Shown here: piece after piece, positions 11,138 to 22,549 of the stretch | Position numbering within the stretch: position 1 is the first letter of the stretch | Layout: each line of letters begins with the position of its first letter | The notes under the pieces: model-generated | Seen by the model: the letters and a program-made list of their open reading frames with translations, nothing else | The model's database searches: none | Told to the model about the DNA's origin: nothing | Assembly: GCA_963678705.1 (NCBI GenBank) | Contig: OY783208.1 | Coordinates: 12,211,782 to 12,275,781 of the forward strand | Direction of reading: 5' to 3' | DNA from: Panorpa germanica | Lineage: Eukaryota > Arthropoda > Insecta > Mecoptera > Panorpidae | DNA length: 64,000 nucleotides | Program-made: the position numbers and the translations under genes

Positions 11138-12497
11138 GGTGAGAGGTCACGCGGATAACGTCAGAGTGATAAGAACGGGATGTTTGTTAGCGTAGAAATC
11201 CCAAATTAAGCAATAAATGATTATAGAATTGAGCACGAGTTACCAGAATTGAGATCATCGCCAAATCACGTGATCAGTGGACGGTCAATTTGTTGTCAAC
11301 GGCACAGCAGCGTTTCTTGTGGGGCGCCATGTCTAACTCATGTACCCGATTCTTGGCGATTATATTATTTACTTTCACAACCCCATTAGACAACCCATTA
11401 TTTAGCAGTATAAGATTTCGCGCTTATATTTCGTAAACTATAAATGATAAGTTCATAGGGGAGACAGTTTGTGTCTTTATTTTAAGGGGGCGGCAAAATC
11501 AAATCAATACAAACAAAGCATATTTTCGATAATGTTTTTTGACGACACAATTAATATATAATTATTTCTATAATTACTACTATATAAATTTTCATAAATA
11601 AATATCAAGAAATGAGCCATTGACAGCGAATCTTCGCTGACGTCACAAAAAATAGTTTTATTGCGGTGTCCCTCATAACTCATCACTGGATCATTTGAAA
11701 TCGAAAAACCAAAATGATTTCATTAGTTGATAAGTTTCTGTAAGTCACACTGTCAAATTTTTTTCTTTTATTGATTTTTCAATTTTTAACAGCACTTAGA
11801 AGTCAAAATACCGATCAGAAACTTTGTTATTTTAACATACGTTAAAATTCAAAACTAAAACAAAAAACTGGACAGCGTCACCTCGGCATTTATGTAAAGA
11901 AAGAGTGTGCAAAATTTCAAAAAGATCGGTGCAGTAGATTTTTAGCTAGAGAGGACCCCGACTCTGTAAAAGCTAAGTGTGAGAAAAACACGTTTAAAAG
12001 TATCAAAGAAAGACGAAACCAGACCAGAGAGGTGAAGACTTAACGCTCTATATCTCCGACAGTTTTACTCCAATCAACTTCTAATTTTCACACAATAAAC
12101 TTAATATGTTGTACATTCATATAAATAAATAAAAGAAAATTGAAACTTAGTTTTCCACTAATAAGAGAGAGAGAGAGAGAGAGGCATGATTAGGTTATTT
12201 TAAAATATTATTCAAAATAATAACATAAAATTACTTTAATTAGAAACATATACAAGAATATAGTTCCTGATATATATGTTACAATTCTTACATATATAAA
12301 TGGTTTATGTCTTTGCTAAATAAATAATTAGTTAAACAAGAAAAATAATTGAATATACAACAGTAGTAAGCAGTAAAAGAGAGAGAGTAGATCTTTCACG
12401 GTTTTAAATAAATTAAAACCTTTTAAATTTTTATAATTAATTTATAATATTTAAAACTTAAAAAGAAATAATTAAAAGAGTCGTCGTCTTTCGCTGA
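11138..12497. other. AT-rich intergenic stretch, short GA microsatellite
   Basis: No gene recognised. An AG dinucleotide run lies at about 12165-12182, with a shorter one near 12378. The minus-strand region just above 11137 would be the promoter side of the CCP/FReD gene, but I see no convincing core element. Confidence 0.35.
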
Positions 12498-12612
12498 TCA
12501 TTTCCTTCTGACCAACATTCGAGCAGTTTTAAGGGCGTAGTCGCCAAACTTGTTAAACCAGCGCATTGTATCATAACCAAACACAGCCGCACACAGCCGT
12601 GTCGTGGTACAC
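12498..12612 (-). pseudogene. second copy of the FReD last exon
   Basis: Minus-strand translation gives [19 protein letters not shown] followed by LVRRK and TGA at 12498-12500. It is paralogous to the last exon at 3813-3930 ([19 protein letters not shown]). A YHDT-like segment precedes it in another frame. Sequence shared with the intron of the first gene (GATCAGGGTTACCAACTGAC) follows at once, so exon and intron were copied together. It may be the tail of a neighbouring paralogue, but no other FReD exons are visible. Confidence 0.65.
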
Positions 12613-12984
12613 GGCGAAGATAAATGGATCAGGGTTACCAACTGACAACAACTGAATGTTACCTTATGGTGCGCGAGCTAGCAAGGTCGGGAAAACAAGA
12701 ATTTTAAGAAAGCTGAACTTTTTATATATATTTTCTTATGCTCTCTCGAATAACATGCGGGCCACATGGCAGCTGGGAGACGTTGCGTTAACTTCTGCGC
12801 ATGACACTTGTACAAGTAAAAATACGAAATTTTAAATCATTTCAAGAAGAAAGTTTTTTATGGATTTATTATTGCCATGCAGTTTGGTTGTTGCTATAAC
12901 ATACCAAAACTCTTTTTTATAACCAAATATACATTTTTTTAACCTATTTCAAGATGGCTGTAATTTTGATATTATATTATCTTA

Positions 12985-13375
12985 ATATATAAAAGAAAGA
13001 CGGGTTTGTTACAACACTTATAACTCGAGATCTGCTGAACCAATATTCATGGTTATTGATTCGTTGGATTTGTCTCCGCCCCGAATAGCATAATACATCT
13101 TAAAAACAATGAAAATATATAAAACAAAGACGGGTTTGTTACAACAATTATAACTCGAGATCTGCTGAACCAATATTGATGGTTATTGATTCGTTGGATT
13201 TGTCTCCGCCCCAAATAGCATAATACATCTTAAAAACAATGAAAATATATAAAACAAAGACGGGTTTGTTACAACAATTATAACTCGAGATCTGCTGAAC
13301 CAATATTCATGGTTATTGATTCGTTGGATTTGTCTCCGCCCCGAATAGCATAATACATCTTAAAAACAATGAAAA
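12985..13375 (+). repeat. three tandem 130 bp units of the Helitron 5-prime end
   Basis: The motif CGGGTTTGTTACAAC starts at 13001, 13131 and 13261, a period of 130 bp. Each unit includes the ATATATAAAA(A/G) terminus-like sequence and ends CATCTTAAAAACAATGAAAA. The units differ at only a few positions. Two imperfect units occur at the same place in the large Helitron. Confidence 0.85.
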
Positions 13376-13784
13376 CTCGATATGTGTAATGAATACTTAA
13401 TCATTTCAATAAATGCTGATTTCATGTCAAACATTTGTTGTCCAATCCTGTCAAATACTGTAACAACTATTCATGTGTGCGTTCAGAAATTTATTTTTTG
13501 TAAAATGTCTCGAAAGTTCAGACACTGTTATATTTGTTTGTTTTAGACATTAATTTGTGTAAATTATTTATTAATTATATAATTTTTAATTTCAGAAAAT
13601 AATACCTAAGATTTATTGTACAGGTTAACAAAAGTGTAAATGTCTTTTTATAGGTTATCTGTAATTTTTCTTGATAAGCTATTCATATGTAGTGGTTATA
13701 TACTCTTTGAGCTATTGTCTATGTCTCGAAAGTGGTTTTTTGTGGTTTTATGCGAGTGCACATTCAGTATTAATATTAATAACA

Positions 13785-14567
13785 ATGCCGCGTCCTAGAA
13801 GATCTAATCTTTCCCAGCGGAGCCGTAATGCAATTAGGCAACGGAATATCGCGAGTCAATTATCTGATGAAGAACGAGAAATTGCACGAGAAGAGCGCCG
13901 CGTTAGTATGGAGCAAAGAAGGGCCTTAATTCGTGCTTCTCAAACACAAGAGCAAAGAGAGGTAGCCCGTGAAACGGCTAGGTTAGAAACGAGAAATCGT
14001 CGAGCTTATCGTACAGATGAACAGAGGAATAATCTTCGAAGTGCAAGAAGAAATGGTTCAAGTATTGATTTGAATCGAGCAGCGTTTCTATATGATTACA
14101 CCATCGACTACAGCTTCTCCTTGGATGTGCCTGGTTTACCACCGCACAATTTAAAACTTAAGGTTGGCTCGGTAGTTATCATGCTTAGAAATTTAAACCA
14201 ACCAAAACTGTGCAATGGAATGCGTTTGGTGATAAAAAAACTGATGAGCAATGTGATTCACGCGTCGATACTTAAAGGAAAATTTAAAGATGAGGAAGTT
14301 CTTATTCCAAGGATTCCGATGATCCCAACGGATATGCCATTTGAGTTTAAACGAATTCAATTCCCGATTCGTCTTGCCTTCGCCATGACGATCAACAAAT
14401 CACAGGGCCAATCCTTGACTATTTGTGGCCTCAATCTAGAAAATGCATGTTTTTCTCATGGTCAATTGTACGTGGCATGCTCACGTGTCGGCAAACCATC
14501 CGCTTTATTTGTTCTTGCGCCTGACCAAAAAACAAAGAATGTCGTTTACCACAAGGTGCTTGAATGA
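13785..14567 (+). CDS. fused Helitron ORF (N-terminal region + C-terminal helicase)
   Basis: An uninterrupted 260-residue ORF from ATG 13785 begins MPRPRRSNLSQRSRN, a basic, arginine/glutamate-rich N-terminus predicted to be helical. At about residue 110 it jumps from NRAAFLYDYTIDYS directly to SLDVPGLPPHNLKLKVGS, which in the full element lies near the C-terminus of the helicase. It keeps the Pif1-type late motif AFAMTINKSQGQSL and the HGQLYVACSR end. Rep (HUH, YxxxY) and the Walker motifs are absent, so it cannot transpose itself. It lacks the lesions found in the large copy. An in-frame extension upstream to 13671 has no ATG. Confidence 0.75.
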   Translation: MPRPRRSNLSQRSRNAIRQRNIASQLSDEEREIAREERRVSMEQRRALIRASQTQEQREVARETARLETRNRRAYRTDEQRNNLRSARRNGSSIDLNRAAFLYDYTIDYSFSLDVPGLPPHNLKLKVGSVVIMLRNLNQPKLCNGMRLVIKKLMSNVIHASILKGKFKDEEVLIPRIPMIPTDMPFEFKRIQFPIRLAFAMTINKSQGQSLTICGLNLENACFSHGQLYVACSRVGKPSALFVLAPDQKTKNVVYHKVLE

Positions 14568-14865
14568 AAATCCCATTAATGAATTAATCCGAGTGTATTC
14601 CAATCTGCACAACATAGTTTTCAATCATTTTTTTCTGACATGAGTTTGAATTACTTAATTATTATTATTTTTTTAATTTTTATTCTCATTCTGTATGTTT
14701 TCATCATCATTCATCATAATAAAATACTTTTATGTTTCTATCTATATTAATAAATATTATTTTGTATCATTGTATTACGTTCATCAAAGCCTAAATTAGT
14801 TCAGCTAAAAGGTAACACGACATTCATTGACTGGCGGTACGAAGTTCGCCGGGTCAGCTAGTTTG

Positions 14866-15211
14866 TTAATAAATGCATGCAATATTCATATTTGAATATC
14901 AATATCTTGCTTTTATTTTTAATTAATGTTAGATTTAAGATTTCTTTGTCTTAATTCATTTATATTTTATACCAAGTTGTTCTATATACACTGCTCTCTG
15001 TGGGCAAACGACAATATTTCTTATATAAACATCTTTTGATTATAGGATTCACTTCTACTAGGGTTCGACACTACGAATTTGGTCCTAATTCGTTCTTATC
15101 GCTTCAGCTCTCAAACCTACAGCACGATTTAACCTTTTAGTGCATAAACATAAAATAATAATTACACATATAATTATTTATAACTTAAACCGCGAGTTAC
15201 ATTTACTTAGT
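14866..15211 (+). repeat. dispersed repeat, copy 2
   Basis: Reverse-complement relative of 1912-2258. It begins just after the 3-prime end of the short Helitron. No ORF is visible. Confidence 0.7.
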
Positions 15212-15472
15212 GCAGGTTTTATAGTTTTTTATTTACTACGGGGATTATGAAACCCAGAGTTAGTTTAGTTCGGTACTTATTTTTGTAGCGGGTTTTATCA
15301 TTCAAATTTAATTCCGTGTTAGTTAATACTGAAACAAATAAATGAACCATAACGTAAACCATTAATTCTAAGGCAAGTGGTACGTAGTTTTAAATATTTA
15401 TGAAATTCGAATATTTGTTTACATTAGTAAACCCAAGATAATGCCAGATTCAGTTCAATTATTGTTTTAAAA

Positions 15473-16095
15473 ATGTCTGACAAGAGAGCACGTACGTTTA
15501 ATTTTACTATTGAGGATTGCCAAGCCCTAATAGATGCGATGGAAAGTTTCAAGGCAATTGTTTTAAACACGAAGACGGATGAAGTCACTTCCAGAATTAA
15601 GGTATGTACTAATTGTCTAATATTATTGCAAGTATTTCATATAAATAATGAAAAATAAGTACTAGGAGAAGGCTTGGGATTACATTACGGTTATGTTTAA
15701 TAGCAGAAGCGTCTTGCAGAGGTCTAAAGAAAACCTTAAACTTAAATTTAAGGCAATGAAAAGGGATGCCAGAAAATTATCAGCAGCGGATAGAAAATCT
15801 ATATTAGGTACAGGAGGTGGACCGGCAAGAAGTCCGCAAATGAACGATGTCCTGTACAGAGTTAAAGATTTAATTAATCTATCGGCTGAGGGTGAAGAAA
15901 GCTTATTCGATTCGGATACTATAAATTTACCAGGTATGTAATTTAACTCATGTACTCAATACATTTATTCTCGAAATGATATTTCTATGCATATACTTAT
16001 AATTTAACGTTACGTACCAAATACTCATGAGTCTCCTATGGCAATAGATGAGGTTGCATATGTCATAGAAGTAATGCAAGAAGAGGATACTGAAG
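15473..16095 (+). CDS. Myb/SANT-like DNA-binding protein of transposon origin, copy 1
   Basis: Exon 1 (15473-15601) encodes MSDKRARTFNFTIEDCQAL then IDAMESFKAIV and ends IK/GTATGT. Exon 2 (15666-15933) continues in phase 0 with EKAWDYITVMFNSRSVLQRS, the KENLKLKFKAMKRDARK helix, and GGGPARSPQMNDVLYRVKDL, ending phase 1 at GTATGT. A third segment (16030-16095) reads SPMAIDEVAYVIE. This trihelix order is that of zeste/Myb_DNA-bind_5 proteins, which often accompany PIF/Harbinger nucleases. The third-exon acceptor is ATGAG here but AAGAG in the second copy at 46.4 kb, so splicing may be impaired. The gene is cut by the Helitron array at 16166. Confidence 0.65.
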
Positions 16096-16165
16096 GTAAA
16101 GTAAAAATATTATGTGGTTTTGAAAATGTTTACTTAAAATTATGAAGAGGAATAAATAATTATTA

Positions 16166-19100
16166 TCCTATATTATAATGTTCCAAGTGTTTATTTATCA
16201 TCCTATATTATAATGTCCCAGGTGTATATTTATATTCTTATATTCTTATTTTCTTATATGTTTATATGTTTGGTTCAAATTTTGTATGGCATCTCGAAAA
16301 CGGCTCCAGGGAAGTTTTTGAAAATTGCCTATTTCGTAGAGAAAAAAATTCTAAGACTTTTGGCGTCCCCGGATTTTTCCCTGAATTTCCTGGAAACCCA
16401 TAATTTTGGAAAAACTGGAAAAAAAGTGAGCTCTTTTTTGCTGTATTACTTTTAATTCGTAAAAGATAGGCAGTTGAAATTTTGCATGTTGCGTTGACGA
16501 AATTCGGGGGCCCGGTAGGGAACTTTGGAGAAAGTTTATATTCTGGATTCTAGAATAATTAAGTATATTATTAATAAAAAAAAATTCAAAATTTCCAAAT
16601 TTTATTGGGGGGCACGGGGGCAGTATTTGCCGAGAGTAAAAATTGTGCTAGAAAGTTGAAATTTTGTATATAGGCTAACCTTGGTAACTTATTTACGAAT
16701 CGAAAAAAAAAATTCCAAATTTTGAAAAAAAGTTGGTCAAATAACGCATAAATTGAAAATATTTTTTATTTTGATAAAAAAAATATATTTTTTTAGTCAA
16801 TTTATATGTGTTAATGTATATGTTCGCGAGTTTATTTATTATTTCAATTTAAAAATAGAACAGTTAAATATGAAATTTAATTACGAATTATTTTATTGGA
16901 TACAAATGATACACGCCAAAAAGACGTCGCTTTGCGACGGGGGTAAACTATAGTAGAGTTAAATATGAATTGTAATTACGAATTATTTTATTGGATTCAA
17001 ATATACACGCCAAAAAGACGCTTTACGACGGGGGTAAACTCTGGTGGAATTAAAATTTTTACATGAAGTTCAAGCCACACACAAAAGACAGACGTCGCTT
17101 GCGACGGGGGTAAAAGCTAGTATATTATAATGTCCCAGGTGTATATTTATATTCTTATGATCTTATCTTATATTATAATGTCCCAGGTGTATATTTGTTT
17201 TCTTATATTCTTATATGTTTGGTTCGAATTTTGTATGGCATCTCGAAAACGGCTCCAGGGAAGTTTTTGAAAATTTCCTATTTCGTAGAGAAAAAAATTC
17301 TAAGACTTTTGGCGTCCCCGAATTTTTCCCTGAATTTCCTGGAAACCCGTAATTTTGGAAAAACGAAAAAAAAAAATTTTACTTTTTCCTCTGTAACTTT
17401 TAATTCGTAAAAGATAGAAAGTTGAAATTTTGCATGTGTATTAAGCTATTTAATGCTGACATTTCTCAAAAATTAGAAATTCAAAAATTAAAAAAGGGGG
17501 GGTTGAAGAAATTCGGGGGCCCGGTATGAAACTTTAGAGAAAGTTCATATTCTGAATTCTAGAATAATTAAGTATATTATTAATAAAAAAAAATTCAAAA
17601 TTTCAAAATTTTATTTGGGGGCACGGGGGCAGTATTTTCCGAGAGTAAAAATTGTGCTAGAAAGTTGAAATTTTGTATATAGGCTAACCTTGGTAACTTA
17701 TTTACGAATCAAAAAAAAAAATCCCAAATTTTGAAAAAAAGTTGGTCAAATAACGCATAAATTGAAAATATTTTTTATTTTGATAAAAAAAAAATATTTT
17801 TTTAATCAATTTATATGTGTGTATATGTGCGCGAGTTTATTTATTATTTCAATTTAAAAATAGAATAGTTAAGTATGAAATGTAAGTACGAATTATTTTA
17901 TTGGATTCAAACGATACACGCCTAAAAGACGTCGTTTTGCGACGGGGGTAAACTCAGTCTTATTTATAATGTTCCAAATGCATATTTATGATCTTATGAT
18001 TTTATATGTTTGGTAGTAAACTTTGTATGGCAGCGCGAAGACGGCTCCGTCAATGTTTTTGAAAATTGCCTATTTCGTAGAGAAAAAAATTCTAAGACTT
18101 TTGGCGTCCCCGGATTTATCCCTGAATTTCCTGAAAACCCGTGATTTTGAAAAAACTGGAAAAACAGTGAGCCCTTTTTTGCTGTATTACTTTTAATTCG
18201 TAAAAGATAGAAAGTTGATTTTTTGCATGTGTATTAAGCTATTTAAGGCTGATATTTCTCAAAAATTAGAAATTCAAAAATTGAAAAAGGGGGGGGTTAA
18301 AGAAATTCGGGAGCCCGGTAGGAAACTTTGGAGAAAGTTCATCTTCTGAATTTTGGAGTAATTAAGTATATTATTAATGAAAAAAAATTCAAAATTTCAA
18401 AATTTTATTTGGGGGCACGGGGGCAGTATTTTCCGAGAGTAGAAATTGTGCGAGAAAGTTGAAATTTTGTATATAGGCTAACCTTGGTAACTTATTTACG
18501 AATCGAAAAAAAAAATTCCAAATTTTGAAAAAAAGTTGGTCAAATAACGCATAAATTGAAAATATTCTTTATTTTGATAAAAAAAAAATATTTTTTTTAG
18601 TCAATTTATTATTGAGCGAGTTTATTATTTATTTCAATTTAAAAATAGAGTTAAATATGAAATGTAATTACGAATTATTTTATTGAATTCAAATCATACA
18701 CGCCAAAAAGTCATCGCTTTGCGACGGTGGTAAACTCAAGTGGAATTTAAATTTTTACATGAAGTTCAAACTACACACAAACGACAGACGTCGCTTGCGA
18801 CGGGGGTAAAAGCTAGCATTCTTATATGTTTGGTTCGAATTTTGTATGGCATCTCGAAAACGGCTCCAGGGAAGTTTTTAAAAATTTCCTATTCCGTAGA
18901 GAATAAAATTCTAAGACTTTTGGCGTCCCCGGATTTTTCCCTGAATTTCCTGGAAACCCGTAATTTTGGAAAAACTGGAAAAAAAGTGATCCCTTTTTTG
19001 CTGTATTACTTTTAATTTGAAAAAGATAGAAAGTTGAAATTTTGCATGTGTATTAAGCTATTTAATGCTGACATTTCTCAACAATTAGAATTTTAAAAAT

Positions 19101-20215
19101 AGAAAAAGGGGGGGTTGAAGAAATTCGGGGGCCCGGTAGGGAACTTTGGAGAAAGTTTATATTCTGGATTCTAGAATAATTAAGTATATTATTAATAAAA
19201 AAAAATTCAAAATTTCAAAATTTTATTTGGGGGCACGGGGGCAGTATTTTTCGAGAGTAAAAATTGTGCTAGAAAGTTGAAATTTTGTATATAGGCTAAC
19301 CTTGGTAACTTATTTACGAATCGAAAAAAAAAATTCCAAATTTTGAAAAAAAGTTGGTCAAATAACGCATAAATTGAAAATATTTTTTATTTTGATAAAA
19401 AAATAATATTTTTTAAGTCAATTTATATGTGTGGTATATGTGCGCGAGTTTATTTATTATTTCAATTTAAAAATAGAACAGTTAAATATGAAATTTAATT
19501 ACGAATTATTTTATTGGATTTAAATGATACACGCCAAAAAGATGTCGCATTTCGACGGGGGTAAACTCAAGTATATTATAATGTCCCAGGTGTATATTTA
19601 TACTCTTATATCCTTATATGTTTGGTTCGAATTTTGTATGGCATCTCGAAAACGGCTCCAGGGAAGTTTTTAAAAATTTCCTATTTCGTAGAGAAAAAAA
19701 TTCTAAGACTTTTGGCGTCTTTGGATTTTTCCCTGATCTTCCTGGAAACCCGTAATTTTGGAAAAACTGGAAAGATAGTGAACCCTTTTTTGCTGTATTA
19801 CTTTTAATTCGTAAAAGATGGAAAGTTGAAATTTTGCATGTGTATTAAGGTATTCAATGCTGACATTTCTCAAAGATTAGAAATTCAAAAAGTGAAAAAG
19901 GGGGGGGGTTGAAGAAATTCGGGGGCCCGGTAGGGAACTTTGGAGAAAGTTCATATTCTGGATTCTAGAATAATTAACTATATTATTAATAAAAAAAAAT
20001 TCAAAATTCTAAAATTTTATTTGGGGGTAGTATTTGCCGAGAGGTAAAATTGTGCCAGAAAGTTGAAATTTTGTATATAGGCTAATCTTGGTAACTTATT
20101 TACGAATCGAAAAAAAAATCCCAAATTTTGAAAAAAGTTGGTCAAATACCGCATAAATTGAAAATATTTTTTATTTTGTTAAAAAAATATTTCTTTTTAG
20201 TCAATTTATATGTCA
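16166..20215 (+). mobile_element. tandem array of non-autonomous Helitrons (five units)
   Basis: Units of about 650-950 bp follow head to tail: 16166-17120, 17121-17957, 17958-18816, 18817-19571, 19572-20215. Each begins near TATATTATAATGTCCCAGG and shares an AT-rich body with landmarks such as AAAACGGCTCCAGGG. Each complete unit ends with GTCGC(TT)GCGAC, a perfect hairpin, then GGGGGTAAA and CTAG, CTCAG or CTCAAG. Hairpin plus about 10 bases plus CTAG is the Helitron 3-prime signature. The left edge (A/TC at 16165-16166) is confirmed by the uninterrupted paralogue near 46590. Small reading frames in the array are repeated by chance and are not genes. Confidence 0.8.
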
Positions 20216-20535
20216 CTAGCTGACCCGGCGAACTTCGTACCGCCTAACAGTCAATGAATGTCGTGTTACCTTTTAGCTGAACTAATTTAGGCTTTGATGA
20301 ACGTAATACAATGATACAAAATAATATTTATTAATATAGATAGAAACATAAAAGTATTTTATTATGAAAACATACAGAATGAGAATAAAAATTAAAAAAA
20401 TAATAATAATTAAGTAATTCAAACTCATGTCAGAAAAAAATGATTGAAAACTATGTTGTGCAGATTGGAATACACTCGGATTAATTCATTAATGGGATTT
20501 TCATTCAAGCACCTTGTGGTAAACGACATTCTTTG

Positions 20536-22549
20536 TTATTTGGTCAGGCGCAAGAACAAATAAAGTGGATAAAGTGAGCATGCCACGTACAATTGACCAT
20601 GAGAAAAACATGCATTTTCTAGATTGAGGCCACAAATAGTCAAGGATTGGCCCTGTGATTTGTTAATCGTCATGGCGAAGGCAAGACGAATCGGGAATTG
20701 AATTCGTTTAAACTCAAATGGCATATCCGTTGGGATCATCGGAATCCTTGGAATAAGAACTTCCTCATCTTTAAATTTTCCTTTAAGTATCGACGCGTGA
20801 ATCACATTGCTCATCAGTTTTTTTTATCACCAAACGCGTTCCATTGCACAATTTTGGTTGGTTTAAATTTCTAAGCATGATGACTACCGAGCCAACCTTA
20901 AGTTTTAAATTGTGCGGTGGTAAACCAGGCACATCCAAGGAGTTTAAAAATTCACTTAGATAATTAGTGGCTTCTTCTTCGTTTGTTACACAGTCGATAG
21001 ATTTGAATGAATACAGAGTACCTACGATTTGATTTTGAATTATAAAATTGAGGTCATCTACATCTTTATTTTTAGCGGCCAAAATTGCTCGCTCACTTAA
21101 CCATTTAGTATTTTTGTGGTTAGCAATGATATTCGGGAATACTTTGTTGATAAGCTCGTCTTTTGATGATACAAAATTGCAAATATTTGGAGGAAATGAA
21201 ATCAAACCGCTCGATTTGTCAACAGGAACACGGCCATTACCGATAGTCAGCAATTGCTTCGAGAAATCATCAGCAGATAGATCGTTCAACAATGCAACTC
21301 TCATATTTACAGACAGTTGAAGTTTCTTTACATATCACCACAGATTTGATGCTTTGAGGCAAGCGTTTATTTCGTCGGCAGCAGTAGATCTTGGAATGAC
21401 TGGTAGTGTTTGTCGGAAATCGCCAGATAATAAAATCATTGCACCACCAAAACATCTCGAGTCATTGCGCAGATCTTTTAATGTTCGGTCTAGTGCTTCC
21501 AATGCGCGTTTGTGCGCCATTGTGCATTCGTCCCATATGATGATTTTTGATGCTACTAAAACTTTGGCCATTGCGGAGTGTTTCGAAATGTTACATGTCG
21601 GTTGTTCAGTAGTTTGAAGGTTTAATGGCAATTTTAACGCTGAGTGAGCCGTACGGCATCCGTCTAACAATGTGGCCGCTATTCCAGAAGAAGCAATTGC
21701 TACCGCAATTTCGGATCTCGCACGTACAGTGGCCAAAATCAATGACATGAGGAATGTCTTCCCAGTTCCACCGGGGCATCCAAAAAAAATTAACTTAGGT
21801 TTCAACAGAGGTACATTCGTTTGGACTGATTGGATTAGTTCATGTGGATCATATTCACGTTCACGTTCCAATTCTCTATTAAATGCGTCATTCATTCGGC
21901 GATCTGGCACTGGCATTCCTAACCTAACTAACAAACTGCCGCACATGAGGTAACACATATCTTCGATCAAGAGCAAAGTCTGGTTATGCATCTCCTCATT
22001 TACCTCAAGATCGGAATTTCTTGAGCTGACGCGAATTCGATGTAAAATATCTTCAGACATGTTATCTTTGTATTTGTTCCATAGGTAACGTGGGTTCGAT
22101 GGGAAGCATGTAGAAATGATGATAGCAAATAATGTGCGTATCTGACTTGGAGATGCAGAAATAATTGCTTCAACGATTGTCGTGTCCCAATGAGTATCGT
22201 TTTCAAGCAAATTCAGCTCTTGACATGCTGCACGAAATGTGGGGCACACTATACCATTTACAGTTTGTAGTGATTTAAATGATGTTGGCCCTCGAACATG
22301 TACCAGCAACAACCGCAAATTGAAGCATTCATCATTCTTCGGATGAACTGTGTAAATACGACAAAGAGCATCAGTAGAACGCATATCTGGATAATTATTA
22401 ACTGCATCGCGTTGCTTCCGACGTTGAAATTTCTTCGATGTAGCGTTCCAAGTGTAATAACGTAGCATTTCTGAGTAAAGCAAAGTTCGTGCGAACGGAT
22501 CGCTTTGACAAATCGCAAAGAAACTGGTCAGTGTTGTCGCTGGAGGTGT
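20536..22549 (-). pseudogene. Helitron Pif1-type helicase, broken
   Basis: It continues in the Rep frame. FFGCPGGTGKTF is Walker A, IIIWDECTMAHK is Walker B, ILLSGDFRQTLPVIPR is motif III, and AFAMTINKSQGQSL is the late motif V/VI region. Lesions: TGA at about 21335 after SNLW (one base from CGA, as expected for CpG decay), an extra A in the A-run near 20820 compared with the short copy, and loss of several residues near 20560 after YVACS. The enzyme would unwind DNA during rolling-circle transposition but cannot be made from this copy. Confidence 0.85.

Larger units (their letters stand above)
12980..14861 (+). mobile_element. internally deleted Helitron, short copy
   Basis: The element begins TCTTAATATATAAAAG after an A and ends GGGTCAGCTAG before a T. 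This is the expected Helitron arrangement of 5-prime TC, 3-prime CTRR and an AT target. It has the same termini as the 5.6 kb copy at 20216-25789, but about 3.6 kb between the N-terminal region and the end of the helicase is missing. Its 5-prime part holds three tandem 130 bp units. It sits next to copy 2 of the dispersed repeat, and the flanks rejoin to a sequence like copy 1. Confidence 0.85.

Noticed and set aside
12985..13375. CRISPR-like or satellite array
   Set aside because: The three units are contiguous 130 bp repeats of a Helitron end with no spacers, in a eukaryotic genome.
16213..19807. Similar short proteins containing RILYGISKTAPGKFLK encoded four times
   Set aside because: They are chance frames in repeated non-autonomous Helitron units. 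They start with varied codons, end at indels, and the units on the other strand at 47-48 kb share the DNA, not the frame.
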